A stretch of 64,000 nt of DNA. Origin: Paraconiothyrium sp. Pb-2020 (lineage: Eukaryota; Ascomycota; Dothideomycetes; Pleosporales; Didymosphaeriaceae). A program made the position numbers and the translations under genes. Below, piece by piece: positions 10,906 to 21,494 of the stretch; position 1 is the first letter of the stretch; each line of letters begins with the position of its first letter. The notes below the pieces were generated by a model. The model had not been told where the DNA came from. It did no database searches and saw only the letters and a program-made list of their open reading frames with translations. The stretch covers positions 4,755,286 through 4,819,285 of the forward strand of contig JAJUBI010000004.1 in NCBI GenBank assembly GCA_022419385.1, in the 5' to 3' direction.

Positions 10906-12966
10906 TCACAACTGCGCCCAATTATCATATCTCCATCTCTGCCTACACAGAGCAGAGAGATCACGACCAACCTCAAGCTCATGGACAGTACCATCCCTAT
11001 CAGTTGGCAGCTGCGCCCGAATTAGCATTGAGAAGAGAGACATTACACGAGGACACTTACGCGCAGCACGACCCCCCAGCCCCCCTTTGGTTTTGCCGGC
11101 ACCGTCAGTGCAAAAGGGAACGCCCCACTAGTCTTCTCAAGCTCCATGAACCACATGTAGATCTGGAAGAGACTCATTGGCTGGTTGGTACAGACCTGGT
11201 ACCAAAGATGGCGAGTCAGCCGAAAGATACTAAAGTAATGGTATGATGGGTGCTTACCACAGCCACTCCTAGCAGGTAACACGTATATAGAAGAGGTTTC
11301 GCGGGTAGACTTCCGCTAGAAGGAGGATTCTTGTACTTCTGCATGCTGACTTCCAGCAAATGGTATGCGCTGCAGTAGTACTTCTCGAAGGCCAGTAGGT
11401 CCTGCTTACGGAAGTACGCCTCTTCGGATGTCAGAGTGCGTCCTAGTTGTTTACGCTTCCTCTCTAGCTTTCTGTATGTTATCAAGGAGTCCGCTGCCAT
11501 ACATGCGAAGAGTGCGTGCTTGACCATAATGTAACCCTGAGAGCATGAGCTAGGATCTCTGCATCAATTCTATGTCGTTGAGGCTTACACAATGAGCCAG
11601 CTGTCTCACGTCCTCTCTGTACCATTCCGCCAAGGTGTTACCGAACTTGGGGCTGCATACTTTGTCATACGTGCGAGGGTTTCCATACAAGCTGCCCATT
11701 CGCTGGTCTAGTTTGTATTCCATAGCATTCATCATGTATGGGCCTGAGGGCGTGATGTTCAGGGAGAATATCGGTACGCCAGGCTCGGGATAGTAAGATG
11801 CGAAGGTCTCATGCTCAAAGCCGGGTACATTCTCAGGCCATTGCATCGAATTAAGACATTCTGTCACTTCCCACGGAGTCCACGGCCTGCTCTGTCCTGC
11901 CATTGCCAGAACATTATTCTGTTGACTCGCGAGCGTCGGACTGCCCAGCGAATCCAAACGCAGCTCGCACGACGCTGCTGGATGGTTCGCTTCAAAAGCT
12001 GGGACGGGGCTACCGAGAGACGTTTCTTGCGAGTTCGAACGCTCGGACTGTACGTAGGGCAAGTCTGTAAACGAACCTAATGGGGAATATAAGTCTGTCC
12101 CCTTCGAAAGTTCCCTTTGTACAGTAAGTGACGCCGCGTAGTATTCGGACTCAAGTCTGCTTCCACAAAAGGTTGGTCCTGCTGCCTGAGCGATACCTTC
12201 ATGGTCTGCATTCAAAGTCTCGAGAACACCATTGGTTAACGAATATAGAGAGTTGGAGCTAGGATTCTCGGCCGTACACATCGCGGACGGCGGTCGGTGG
12301 GTTGTATATGACGTTCTCAAATCCGAAGGCCCCATATTGGACGAGTCTTCCTCCTGGTCATTGCAGTCGCCGCTTGTAAGCGTATCTCGCGCTGCTGGCG
12401 TTTCGGAAGGTTGCTTTGCACGGACCGATCCGTCCTCGCGTATTTTCTGTTGTTGGCGGAGCTGCTTGTCTTCGATTGTGGTGAGTCCGACACCACATGG
12501 AACGTCGTAATGCTCGCATCGATCGCAGCGTTGTCCCGGCCAGGCCCGATGCGGAGGAAAGCACTGGACGCACATCAGCGGTGGAACAGGGGTACTCATG
12601 CCAGCTCGTACCTGTTCTTTGTTCTCCCTGCATGAGGGACACTTCGGCTCTTCTTTCGCGTTGTAGTTCGCACTGCAAGCGTATTTGTACTTGATGCACC
12701 TATCGCACTTTTGACCAGGCCACTTTCTTTTCGTAGACGTATGCTCTCCTACTGTGATCTCGCACTATAAGACATCAGATGCGTTATGTGCCTTTGTTGC
12801 TCAAGCGACCATTTACCTTCTGTTTGTCCCTCCGGCAGAACATGCACTTCCGTAGGTCTGTCCGGATACCTTTCGTGCGATACGAAGTAGTAGCGTGTGG
12901 GCCTACATGTTTTGTACCAACCGCCGAAGGCCCTGTGTCATCTGTGGTCTGTCGCGTCGTAGACAT
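10906..12966 (-). CDS. Putative regulator with two tandem Zn2Cys6-like clusters
   Basis: Six exons on the minus strand (12966-12817, 12764-12612, 12563-11589, 11536-11258, 11195-11061, 11010-10906) join in phase 0 to give 598 aa. The introns are 48-62 nt with GTAAAT, GTACGA, GTAAGC or GTAAGT donors. Residues about 41-85 read CX2CX6C, an 18-residue linker, then CX2CX6C. Residues about 91-120 read CX2CX6C-X11-CX2CX6C. Each half-cluster is preceded by a WPGQ(K/R)CDRC motif, so the clusters look like an internal duplication. The Zn2Cys6 pattern suggests DNA binding in the nucleus. The middle is Ser/Pro/Thr-rich, and the C-terminal third is helical with FRKQDLLAFEKYYC. No Fungal_trans domain seen. 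The ATG at 12966 is the first in frame. Confidence 0.75.
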
Positions 12967-14480
12967 TGTAAGTTCCTGTCCTTTTTACTATTCTGCGAGT
13001 AGGAGAATGCAATTTAGATAACGGCCATCAACACTGTACACGGAAAACCATGCAATGACTCCAGACCGGTAACATGCTTCCGGTGCTACCATTAGCCTCC
13101 AGTCGCTAAGCACGCCACCTCAGAGCTTCTAATCGTCCCGTGGTACGGCCCGCATTATTCCCGCGTGGCTTAAGAGGTAGGTCGGGCTCGCTCTCAGCCT
13201 CATGAATACGGTCCGCCCGGAGTCGCACAAGAATAGTCTCGCTAACTCTTTAGCGAAAGGTGACAGGCAATGGTATACAGATACCGGGGGTGTCGCCCCG
13301 TTAGCCGCTCGCGGAGATGCGGGGGCCTGCTCTTTTGAGCGGAATACATGATCAAGCGAGATGTAACATGGGGAGCCGAAGGAAGCGATGCCAGTGCGAC
13401 AGCCTCTCCCGTTTCCGCGGGTGTTTGAGGGGATGCAAACCTGTTCTCAGCCAGCGCCACAGCGGCACACGAATGCTTGTCGAAAAAGCAAACACTAAGA
13501 ACTTTCCTAGACACGAGATCCACATACCAAGAAAGGTCAAGATTACGCAGTATCAAAAGATAGAGATCGCAACACCTTAGGTTTCGCGAACGATGCCGTA
13601 AAGAGTGATTGCCCTTTGGGATGACTATGAGTGGGGGCCTCAACCGCTGTTCTAGCGTTCTGGGCCTAGTTCCGCTAACCCTAGCTTCGAATGTCTATCG
13701 ATACCGAGTTATTGCCGAGTTCCAGTCTCGGATTCCTTAAGTGTTCGCACCATCGCCTTTCCCTGCTCGCTGCTTGTACAGATGGCATTGATTGACTGGC
13801 GTAGTACCCTGCTGAATACTTATAATTGGATCGAGACACGACACCATCTACTACAACTTTGCCTGGTATCACTTGTACACTACACTGAATATGCCCTTCC
13901 TGCACACGTAATAGCGAAGTGCCACTCGAGGTGATAGGAATCTTGAAGATATGGCGCAAAGAACCTTGTGTAGATCTATCCAAGTAGCCATATGCAACAT
14001 CTCAATTAAGCCCAAGCTTTTTACTACCTATTACCAATTTGAGAAAGAGTCAGCCAAGATCCCTAATCCCGAAACCTTACCATTGTTGCAGGAAAAGCCA
14101 ATGCTGCAAGTACTAGTAATATAAGCTACAGCACAAAACTCGCTTCTCAACGAAGGGAAGCCTTATGATAAGAATGGGTAAGGAAACTCAGACATTCTAT
14201 CTAAAGGCTACTAAGTCCTTCGGACGGCCTTTATTCTCCAAGATTGCTGTAATAAGGAGACCAAGGATGTGGCTTTCTGCAAGGAGAAAAGAGGCAACTG
14301 CCCGAGCGGGATGAGGCTCCACGTGCACTTTTCCTCCTCTGAGACTCAATGCTGGTCTCTTAAAACTGATCTGTCAAATCAACCGATGAATGTTCAGCTC
14401 TCTCGTAAAATACAGAAACAGATCACGGGATTCGAGGTCATCCATGGATTCTTCATGATGACTGGAGCAATGACGTCACA
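12967..14480. other. Intergenic region
   Basis: Contains the likely promoter of the minus-strand zinc-cluster gene and only short unsupported frames (for example 13242-13643 and 13681-13983 minus). No domain recognised. Confidence 0.45.
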
Positions 14481-15074
14481 TTGCGCGCACTAACTGTACA
14501 CTACACTACTTCAAAAACCATATACTCCAATCCCCACACAATACTCCATCACGGTACTCGAACCAACATATCCCACCCCACACAAATAACCGGCGGCTGC
14601 CTCTGCGGCTCAGTTCGCTACACCATCTCCTTCACCGACCCACAATGGCCCCCTGCCACCTCAAACTGCCAGTGCACACAATGTCGCAAATGGACCACAA
14701 CACTCGTATCCCACGCGCTCCTACTTGAGTTGTCCCAAGTACATTCCCTTACCGACTCTCCTACCTACACCGAGTTTCAATCCAGCGACATCGCCGCACG
14801 CTCGTTCTGTAGCAAGTGCGGCGGAGGTTTGGCTTGGAAGAGTGAGAAGATGATGCCTGGCAAAATCATTCTGTTTACGGGCACAATCGATGAAGAGTGG
14901 ATTATGGGAAAGAGGAAAGAAGGTAAAGAGACGGAAACAGGGACAGAGGTGGAGTGGGAGGGGGGTTATGGAGAGGTATTGTGTAAGCCGCAGGTTAGCT
15001 TGTTTTGGGAGAAGGCTATCAAGGGCATTACGGATTTCGATATGGGGCAGAAGAAGTATTTGCAGGAAGAGTGA
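14481..15074 (+). CDS. GFA/CENP-V-type zinc-binding protein, start unclear
   Basis: The product contains the Mss4-like zinc fold of the GFA family (PF04828): GGCLCGSVRYTI, then CQCTQCRKWT, then FCSKCGGGLAW. These are the expected zinc ligands in the expected order. Members are named after glutathione-dependent formaldehyde activation, but most fungal copies have no proven substrate. The open frame runs from 14409 to the TGA at 15074 without any ATG before residue ~123; base 14481 is TTG. No plausible intron brings in an upstream ATG. So either a 5' exon was missed or the start codon has been lost and the gene is decaying. The C-terminal insert is rich in Glu, Lys and Thr. Confidence 0.6.
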   Translation: MRALTVHYTTSKTIYSNPHTILHHGTRTNISHPTQITGGCLCGSVRYTISFTDPQWPPATSNCQCTQCRKWTTTLVSHALLLELSQVHSLTDSPTYTEFQSSDIAARSFCSKCGGGLAWKSEKMMPGKIILFTGTIDEEWIMGKRKEGKETETGTEVEWEGGYGEVLCKPQVSLFWEKAIKGITDFDMGQKKYLQEE

Positions 15075-15947
15075 GGGTTTCCAGGGCGCACACAAAGGCC
15101 GCTCGTTTACACGACGCCAAAATGTTGGTTAAAATCCTTTAGGAAGGCAGAAGGCAGGGCAGACAGTCTTATATTAAGCCTCACCTTGACCCCTGGTTCG
15201 GGAATAAGCATACCACAACTCATGCAGCCAATTCGATCGCTGGCTCAGCAACAACACCACAGCTGCAGGCACCACACCAACACATCGCGCATTACATGAT
15301 ATCAAATTCCAGGATTGCGGTTAACAGCCTCCGTCCTTAGTGGAGGCTTCTCTAAGTGCGCCAATAACCGTTTTTCTTTACGTGTGTATATGATCCTATG
15401 ATACCGCCCCCACGATCATGGCAGCAATGCGTACAAGGAGGTTTTTCTTATGCGCACAATGCAGCGGTGCGGCCCGAACAAGAATTGCTGTCAAGCGCTG
15501 ACTTCACACAGATCGTCGCCTTGGTTACTGTTTGTAGTAGTCAAGTGTGCGCTCATGGGTATCGACTGGGTGTGAGAGATCAGACAAGACTTCGGATCTC
15601 AACACCATGACTGCAGCAGGAAGAAGGGGATGCTTCAGGTGCCATACACTCGGGCGTACAGGACTATACATGTCGCTCACCATCGCCTGTTTCGGACGGA
15701 CTCGCATTCTCCTCACGCTTCGTGCATCTCAAGAGGTGTACTCACCCTGCAACCAGGAGCTGAAGGTCGCCGAACAGCCTGCCGTGAAACCCCTACGCCG
15801 TATGCTGAGATTTCAATCGAGATTCAGAGTATCAAAAGTGAATATTTAAACACGTCGAGCACGCAAGCTCTCAAGATATCACAACAATTCTCATCCAGTT
15901 CGCTCACTGCAACCTCAGAAGCCCAAGCCACGACCAATACACTCATC
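15075..15947. other. Intergenic region and promoter of the small secreted protein gene
   Basis: Frames through 15398-15850 have no domain. The stretch directly before 15948 (TCTCACAAC...CCAATACACTCATC) has the C/A-rich look of a fungal 5' leader. Confidence 0.4.
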
Positions 15948-16337
15948 ATGTACTTCTCAACCACCCTCACCCTCCTCGCTAGCGGCCTGGCTCTAGCCTC
16001 ACCTTCCCCCAAGGCCGGCACAAACGCTGTGGCCCGCGACACCTCCACGGCTGCCAACGACATGACCGCCGCCATTCAGTTCGCAGCCCAGGCTGACTGC
16101 AACCTGCTCCAGTGCGCCAATGTCGTGGCGTCTGCTGGATGTATCCTTGGCGCAATCACTGCCGGACAGGTGGACGCGGTGCTCGATTGCGTTGCAGGCG
16201 GCTCCAACGGTGTATGTATACGCGCTGAAGCAATGCCAGGCTAGAATCATCTGACATGCCTAAAACAGATCTGTCCATGCGCTGGATGCGTCAGTGGACT
16301 GAGCAGCTTTTTGAGCGCATACGGGATCTGTACTTGA
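15948..16337 (+). CDS. Small cysteine-rich secreted protein (effector-like)
   Basis: Exons 15948-16211 and 16269-16337 join in phase 0 (57-nt intron, GTATGT donor, ACAG acceptor) to give 110 aa. Residues 1-18 (MYFSTTLTLLASGLALAS) form a signal peptide, followed by a short Ser/Pro/Thr pro-like region. The mature part has eight Cys: one in ADCNLLQC with a second four residues on, then AGC, LDC, ICPCAGC and a final C one residue from the end, suggesting four disulphides. Exon 2 supplies four of them, so the splice is needed for the family pattern. It resembles small fungal secreted proteins of the calcium-binding-protein (CBP) type, but that match is from memory of the pattern only. Extracellular; function unknown. 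Confidence 0.75.
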
Positions 16338-16717
16338 CTGGGACATGTTCAAGATGTCCACGAATTTAGCACACTCGCTGTCAATGGGGGTCATTAGCCT
16401 GCATGTCCAGGTAGCCGATGTACATGGAGCCAATTGAGTGACTTAGAAAGGGATGTGCTGTCGACAGGTTGTATTCTTCACTTATTCGGCTGGGTATCGA
16501 CGAGTCGATGTACCCAGAGAACTGCCAACGCTCAATCCGTCTCTTCCCGACCAAACCAAGCTACAAATCCTAACTACACCCAATACGTCTTACTAAATGC
16601 GTCCCAGCAACTGTGCGGTAAGCAACACCCCGTCGAAAGACCATCTATCCACTCCCCGCCCCAGCCGCTCCTCGTCCCCTCTCGCGCCTTCCATGTTTTA
16701 CCACCAACACAATCCCA
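16338..16717. other. Short intergenic region between convergent genes
   Basis: Only the 3' flanks of the secreted protein gene and the 3CxxC gene. Nothing else seen. Confidence 0.4.
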
Positions 16718-17260
16718 TCACGCATTCCTACAATACCCAGCCCTACATCCTTCACACAACTCGCTCAAATGCGGTCCCTTACTCCGGCGCCCATGCGGCA
16801 CGCTCTCCACCTCGACCCCACTCCAAATCTTCAATCGCCGCGCCACCCGCTCCGCATACGAGTCGCCCAGCCGCGGTTTGCAGACGGCCTTGCATTGCTC
16901 ACAGCGCTGGTGGTACACCTGTGCGTGGTACTGCTGTCCTGCATAGAGCAGGATCCGAATGGCCACGTTCCCGCTGACCCAGCTGCGCGAAGGGCATTTG
17001 TTGTTGTAGCAGATGAAGAAGCATGTGATGGTGCTGTTCCAGGCGTTGATCGAGTGCGTGTCTGAGCGGTCGTGCCGGAAGGAGAAGTGCAGGTCGTCGT
17101 CTGCGAGGTTCAGGGAGACGGCGCCGTGGAGCTTCGGGTGAAGGGAGAATTTGGGGGGCTTTTCCGTCTTGGGTGTCGTGGTGGTCCCTTTAGATGGTGA
17201 TAGCTGAGAAATCTCGAGACGCTTTGAGTGGCTCTGCGGCTGGTGGGTTCGGGATGGCAT
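16718..17260 (-). CDS. 3CxxC-type zinc-finger protein
   Basis: Single exon, 180 aa, ATG at 17260, TGA at 16718. After a basic Ser/Thr/Pro-rich N-terminus come the conserved pieces of the 3CxxC zinc finger (PF13695) in order: CFFICYNNKC, SWVSGNVAIRILL, YHAQVYHQRCEQC, ERVARRL, PH, CEGCRAGYC. The Cys pairs and the VY-QRC-C core are the family signature, also seen in animal receptor-transporting proteins. Fungal members are short single-domain proteins of unknown role, presumed zinc-binding. Length fits the family. No signal peptide or membrane segment. Confidence 0.8.
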   Translation of the reverse strand: MPSRTHQPQSHSKRLEISQLSPSKGTTTTPKTEKPPKFSLHPKLHGAVSLNLADDDLHFSFRHDRSDTHSINAWNSTITCFFICYNNKCPSRSWVSGNVAIRILLYAGQQYHAQVYHQRCEQCKAVCKPRLGDSYAERVARRLKIWSGVEVESVPHGRRSKGPHLSELCEGCRAGYCRNA

Positions 17261-20202
17261 ACTGGTGGTGTGTCGTTGATAATAGTAGCTGGGGAAGCGC
17301 TGAATCTTGCTCGGGCGTGGTTGGAACGTAGAGTTGAGGACACTCCAATGTCGAGCAGATCAGACCCAGATACGATCGACTTTTCACATCATATTACCCC
17401 TCTTTGAACCGTACGTCTCGTGTTACGAACAACGCGAGGCAATGCATTGGATTTCAAGAGGCACGAATAATGATGGGGAATACGTACTGGTGTCCCCCGG
17501 TTGGCGAGGGGTGGTTCCAATCAAATGGATATATGCAAGGATCGGGAGATGCATTCCATACTTCTGGAAGCGGGGGTTGAGATAACGACACGTACGTCGA
17601 ACTTGTAGGGATTTGCTTGAGTTTGGGAAATGCTGGGCATGGATAAGGGGCAGTGCAAACTGATCCGGGATCGTATACCTGTATATGCAGCATTACACAA
17701 GGCTTACGTAGTAATGGTGCGAACTGCGCCATAGAGATTACGATACTTATACTAGATTACGAAAGGAGTGGGTTAATTTACGATAGTAATAAAGAAATAT
17801 AACGAGAAAGAATTTTAAGAAAAAGGTAACTAATCTAAGAATAACTAATAACACTCTGAGGTAATACACTCAAATAATATATATAACATTAAAGAGCTAT
17901 TTACCTATATTCATAGTACAGCATTTCAGCCTGGTATAATCGCACCCTTAACTCTCCAACTGAATTTAATTCTGCATCCACCATGGAGGTTGCAAGATAG
18001 TGTGTCGAAATTTGGGAAAAGCAAGTGATATATTATGATGTCGGGTATGCTGAAGGCGGGGTTATATCTAATGGTGTGAGGCGCATCCACCCAACGCCTA
18101 TCCGTATTCGGCATTCAGACTGCGTGTCAAGCGGCCTGTGGTATCACGCTACGTTCCAGACGTCCTTATCTTTGTGCAGAGCCAAGTGATATGTAAGAGA
18201 TATCGACGCAGCATTTCAGACACAGGCGTAGGCTCAAGTTGACTTTATTCCACGTGACATGCTCACGAAGATGATGTGCGAAGAATTGGCTACTTCGATC
18301 TATCATGCCCCGATGAGCTTCAAGAACGCCAATGAGCCTTTCGGATACTTTGCGATATCATCCGCCGACATCCTTTCAATATCAGAAAGTCTCCGCTGGT
18401 GCACTCCTCGAGAAGTTAGAGCTTGCACAGTAGGTAAAACAGCCCATTGAGACCGTGAAGTGGATCACCCTAGTAGTTACAGCGCTACTGTCGCGGCAGT
18501 GGGAGGAAATAAATGTCCTGGAAGTATGTCCTTTGTGACACATGGTACAGAGCACTTAATACACTCGTTCTATGACATATCAGATATACTACACTCCTTC
18601 ATCCCTTATGCCATCCCATCTACTCCAAACCTCCCCGCCGTCTCATTATTAACCTCTGCCGACCCCCTATACACTTTCGCCCGCACCCTCTCCAACTTAC
18701 TCACCCCTAATGTCCTTCTCTCCAAACTATACAACTCCTCGAAGCCCATAATCATCGGCCGCCATTCATCCGGATCAACTATATCCTACTCCCATCCATC
18801 CATAGATCATCCCTCACCCAGGTCTTAACAACCCTCATCTCGAGCGCGCACAGCGTGTCATCCGTGCCGAACATGTCTTTCTACGGCAGCTACGCAATAC
18901 AAGCTCACACTTTATCTGCGCAGGATATTTTGCGGTGAGGTCGGACCAAGGGGGAGGGAGCAAGCTTGAGGTCTGCATTCGCCTATTTATCTTCTAATAT
19001 TCATACTCCCTCGCTTGTTTGCCTGCCGACACAGGGCCAGAGCCTGTCAGAGCGAGCGAGTTCACGTGGGGCAGAATGGAGGAAGAAGGCAGGTTGGCTG
19101 GACATTCTTTCGTGCGGGGGATGTTCTGCGGTGCCTTGCTGCTTGCATCTAGACCGCGCATGCATCGGTGGTCGAGTTACCGGATGGAAGACGGGCGTGA
19201 GCTTCGATGTACCGGTTCGTTTTCAGAGGGAGGATGGTGACGGGGGTGCCAAAGTAGAGAGCTAGAGAGATAGGGGTGTGGGTCATTTCGATAGTGCGGG
19301 GAGAATTCTTGATACTGCAAGGTAAAGGAATGAGGGCGAGGAGCTGGGAGTAATGTGCGGCAGTTGAGACAGTGTGCTGCTGGGATGATTCTATATGTGG
19401 ATGTGGAGTGAATTATAACATTTTCTACTCGAACATCGCGTTGAAGGTTGTCCTATTATGGGACACACAGTCTGGAGGAGAGACGCTTTCCTCGGCGTAC
19501 CTCGTTGGGAAGCGCTTGATTGGCTAGATTGGACGCACAGCTCCTAGGGAACGCAACAAAGGTTGAATATACGAACGTCGTTTCTGGATTATAGGAAGGA
19601 CGCTTAGGCGCCCGTTCAGCCACTGCTCACATGACGAGCAGACAGGGAAGTTTTATTGTAGATTAATTACCAAGGCCAAGAAGGGCAAGAGTGAACCTGC
19701 ATGCTATGCTGATGTTTGTTCATTGTTCTCGTTCGTTGGACACTTCTGAAATTAGTCTTGCCAAAATGTTTGGACCAAGCTGCTCTCGGGACCCATGCCC
19801 TGGATCCACTTTTCGTGGGATAATACTAGTGTATATCCATGCAAGTCGAATGTATTTCCTTATTAACGCCAGTATCATGCTTCGTGGTATCATCCTTACG
19901 CGCCACCGTATTCTTCAACCTCACCAAACCATCGACGGCGGCCCAGCCCAGCTCAAATCTCCTCATCGTATCCAAAATGTGAGAGCCTATGGTCCAACCG
20001 GGCATTGCCCATGCCTAAGGATGATCGTGTCAACATCCTGGACGCTGCAGGCCTTCGACCGAGTCGGGAAGCTGTCCTTTGAGCGCGAGGACGTGTCGAT
20101 AACACGGGCTTCTGCGTGTTGCACATGTCTTAGCACGTGCTCCAGGGAGGTACGTACGATACACCAAAATTTCAAAGCCACGATGCTCGTATAACGCATG
20201 CA
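17261..20202. other. Long intergenic region without a recognised gene
   Basis: About 2.9 kb. Bases 17755-17915 are markedly AT-rich with TAATA/TTTA runs. Open frames at 18460-18828, 18966-19265 and 19691-20194 (plus) show no domain, signal peptide or sensible splice partner. Perhaps old degenerated sequence. Confidence 0.45.
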
Positions 20203-21176
20203 CTATGACGTTACCTTTGATGCTGTGACAGTAGCCGCGCTGGCGCCAATGGGCCTCGTCTTTTTGGGTTGTGTGGCCAGCCCCTTCTTCAGCAGCAGCG
20301 GGATGATGTCCGAGCCCTTAGATCGATTGATGTTCTTCCGGCAGACGGGGCACTGAGAGCGACGCTGTTCGCCCGGGTTGCCGCGATTCTCCCCGGCAAT
20401 GAGAGCCTCCATCAAGCAGGTGTGGCAGAAGAGGTGACCTTAAAGCCCAGTCAGTATCAGGTAACATAGCAGGGCGGAGGTGACGTACCACAGGCTGTCG
20501 CCGTCAGATCCGTAGGCGTGTCCATGCATATGACACAGTTGAAACTGTTGAAAGTCGTGTTCTTCTCTTCGGGCGGGGCCTGCGCCTTGACTGCCTCTTC
20601 ACGCTGCTTCTGGAGCACATCCTGTACCGTTTGTTTCTCGTCGGAAAGGTCGATTTCTTCTACCATTGCCGCTGGCGAGTCGCCCCCTGCTTGTCCCGCA
20701 GTACCATCATTTCGCCTCTGCCTTTTGGTGGATGGACCCGGCGTGGGGCTTTCCCTCCTTGTCTTCCGCGCCGTGGTGGTGCTGACATCAGGCGAGTCGG
20801 TTGTCAAGTCTACGTAGCCATTGGATAAGCGCGCCTGTCGGCCCTGCCGCGAGGGTGACATGCTAACGTGGCTAACGCGGTACCCGAAGCTGCTTGACTC
20901 GACTGGGTTGAGGATGTTATCGAGGAAGCTCGGAGCTGGAGGTGAGGGCTCGGTGTGGTAGGCGCTGTTGAAGTAGAAAGCGCTCCCGTCCTCGTCGTGC
21001 GTGTCACCTGGAGTGAAGGAAGGTTCAGGTACGTCGAAGTGATAGGCCGGAGGAAAGTGCCAGCTTGGGTGCCCTTGCGCTTGTGCAGGAGTGCTGTTGC
21101 TATGTTGGAGGAATGGGCATTGAGGTGGCACCTGTTCCGGGTCGTCGTGGGGGTGGAAGCTAGAAGACGACGACAT
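20203..21176 (-). CDS. slx8: SLX8-like RING-finger SUMO-targeted ubiquitin ligase
   Basis: Exons 21176-20489 and 20438-20203 join (50-nt intron, GTACGT donor, TTAAG acceptor) to give 307 aa. The splice falls inside the RING: CVICMDTPTDLTATACG from exon 1 and HLFCHTCLMEAL...CPVCRK from exon 2 make a complete C3HC4 RING (about residues 214-266). The wording (ICMD-PTDLT-CGHLFC-CL) is that of fungal Slx8, the E3 of the Slx5-Slx8 STUbL that ubiquitinates SUMOylated nuclear proteins in genome maintenance. Two SUMO-interacting-like motifs, YVDLTTDS (121-128) and EEIDLSDE (173-180), support this. A basic KRQRR near 151 may be the NLS. Start ATG 21176 is the first in frame. Divergent from the polymerase gamma gene. 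Confidence 0.85.
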
Positions 21177-21494
21177 GGTGACGAGTGGCGGGCTCCAAAC
21201 TCAGCAGAGAGCACGAGAGGAGCGCATGGAGAAGCAACGGCCACGGCGGCATGGGAAAAGTGAACAAAGCACCTCTGGGTACGAACGCCAGCCCGCGCGC
21301 TTCTTAGCCGTGTCACATTGCGGCGGGATGCCCATCTTCAGCCCTACAACGCTTGGCCGGATGCAACAAACTTTAGTGCGTCAAGCCGCACCGCGCGAGC
21401 TTCACAGTCCATGACGCCCACCCGATCGTCGCCCACACGACACCCGACAGCGCCTCAGAAGGTATGAGGTGACGCTCGGTAATTTCACACGACG
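21177..21494. promoter_or_regulatory. Bidirectional promoter between slx8 and MIP1
   Basis: The 318 bp between two divergent start codons must hold both promoters and leaders. GC-rich, no TATA box seen. Confidence 0.6.

Noticed and set aside
18460..18828. 122-codon plus-strand frame
   Set aside because: No domain, signal peptide or splice support; composition biased to Ser, Pro and Thr.
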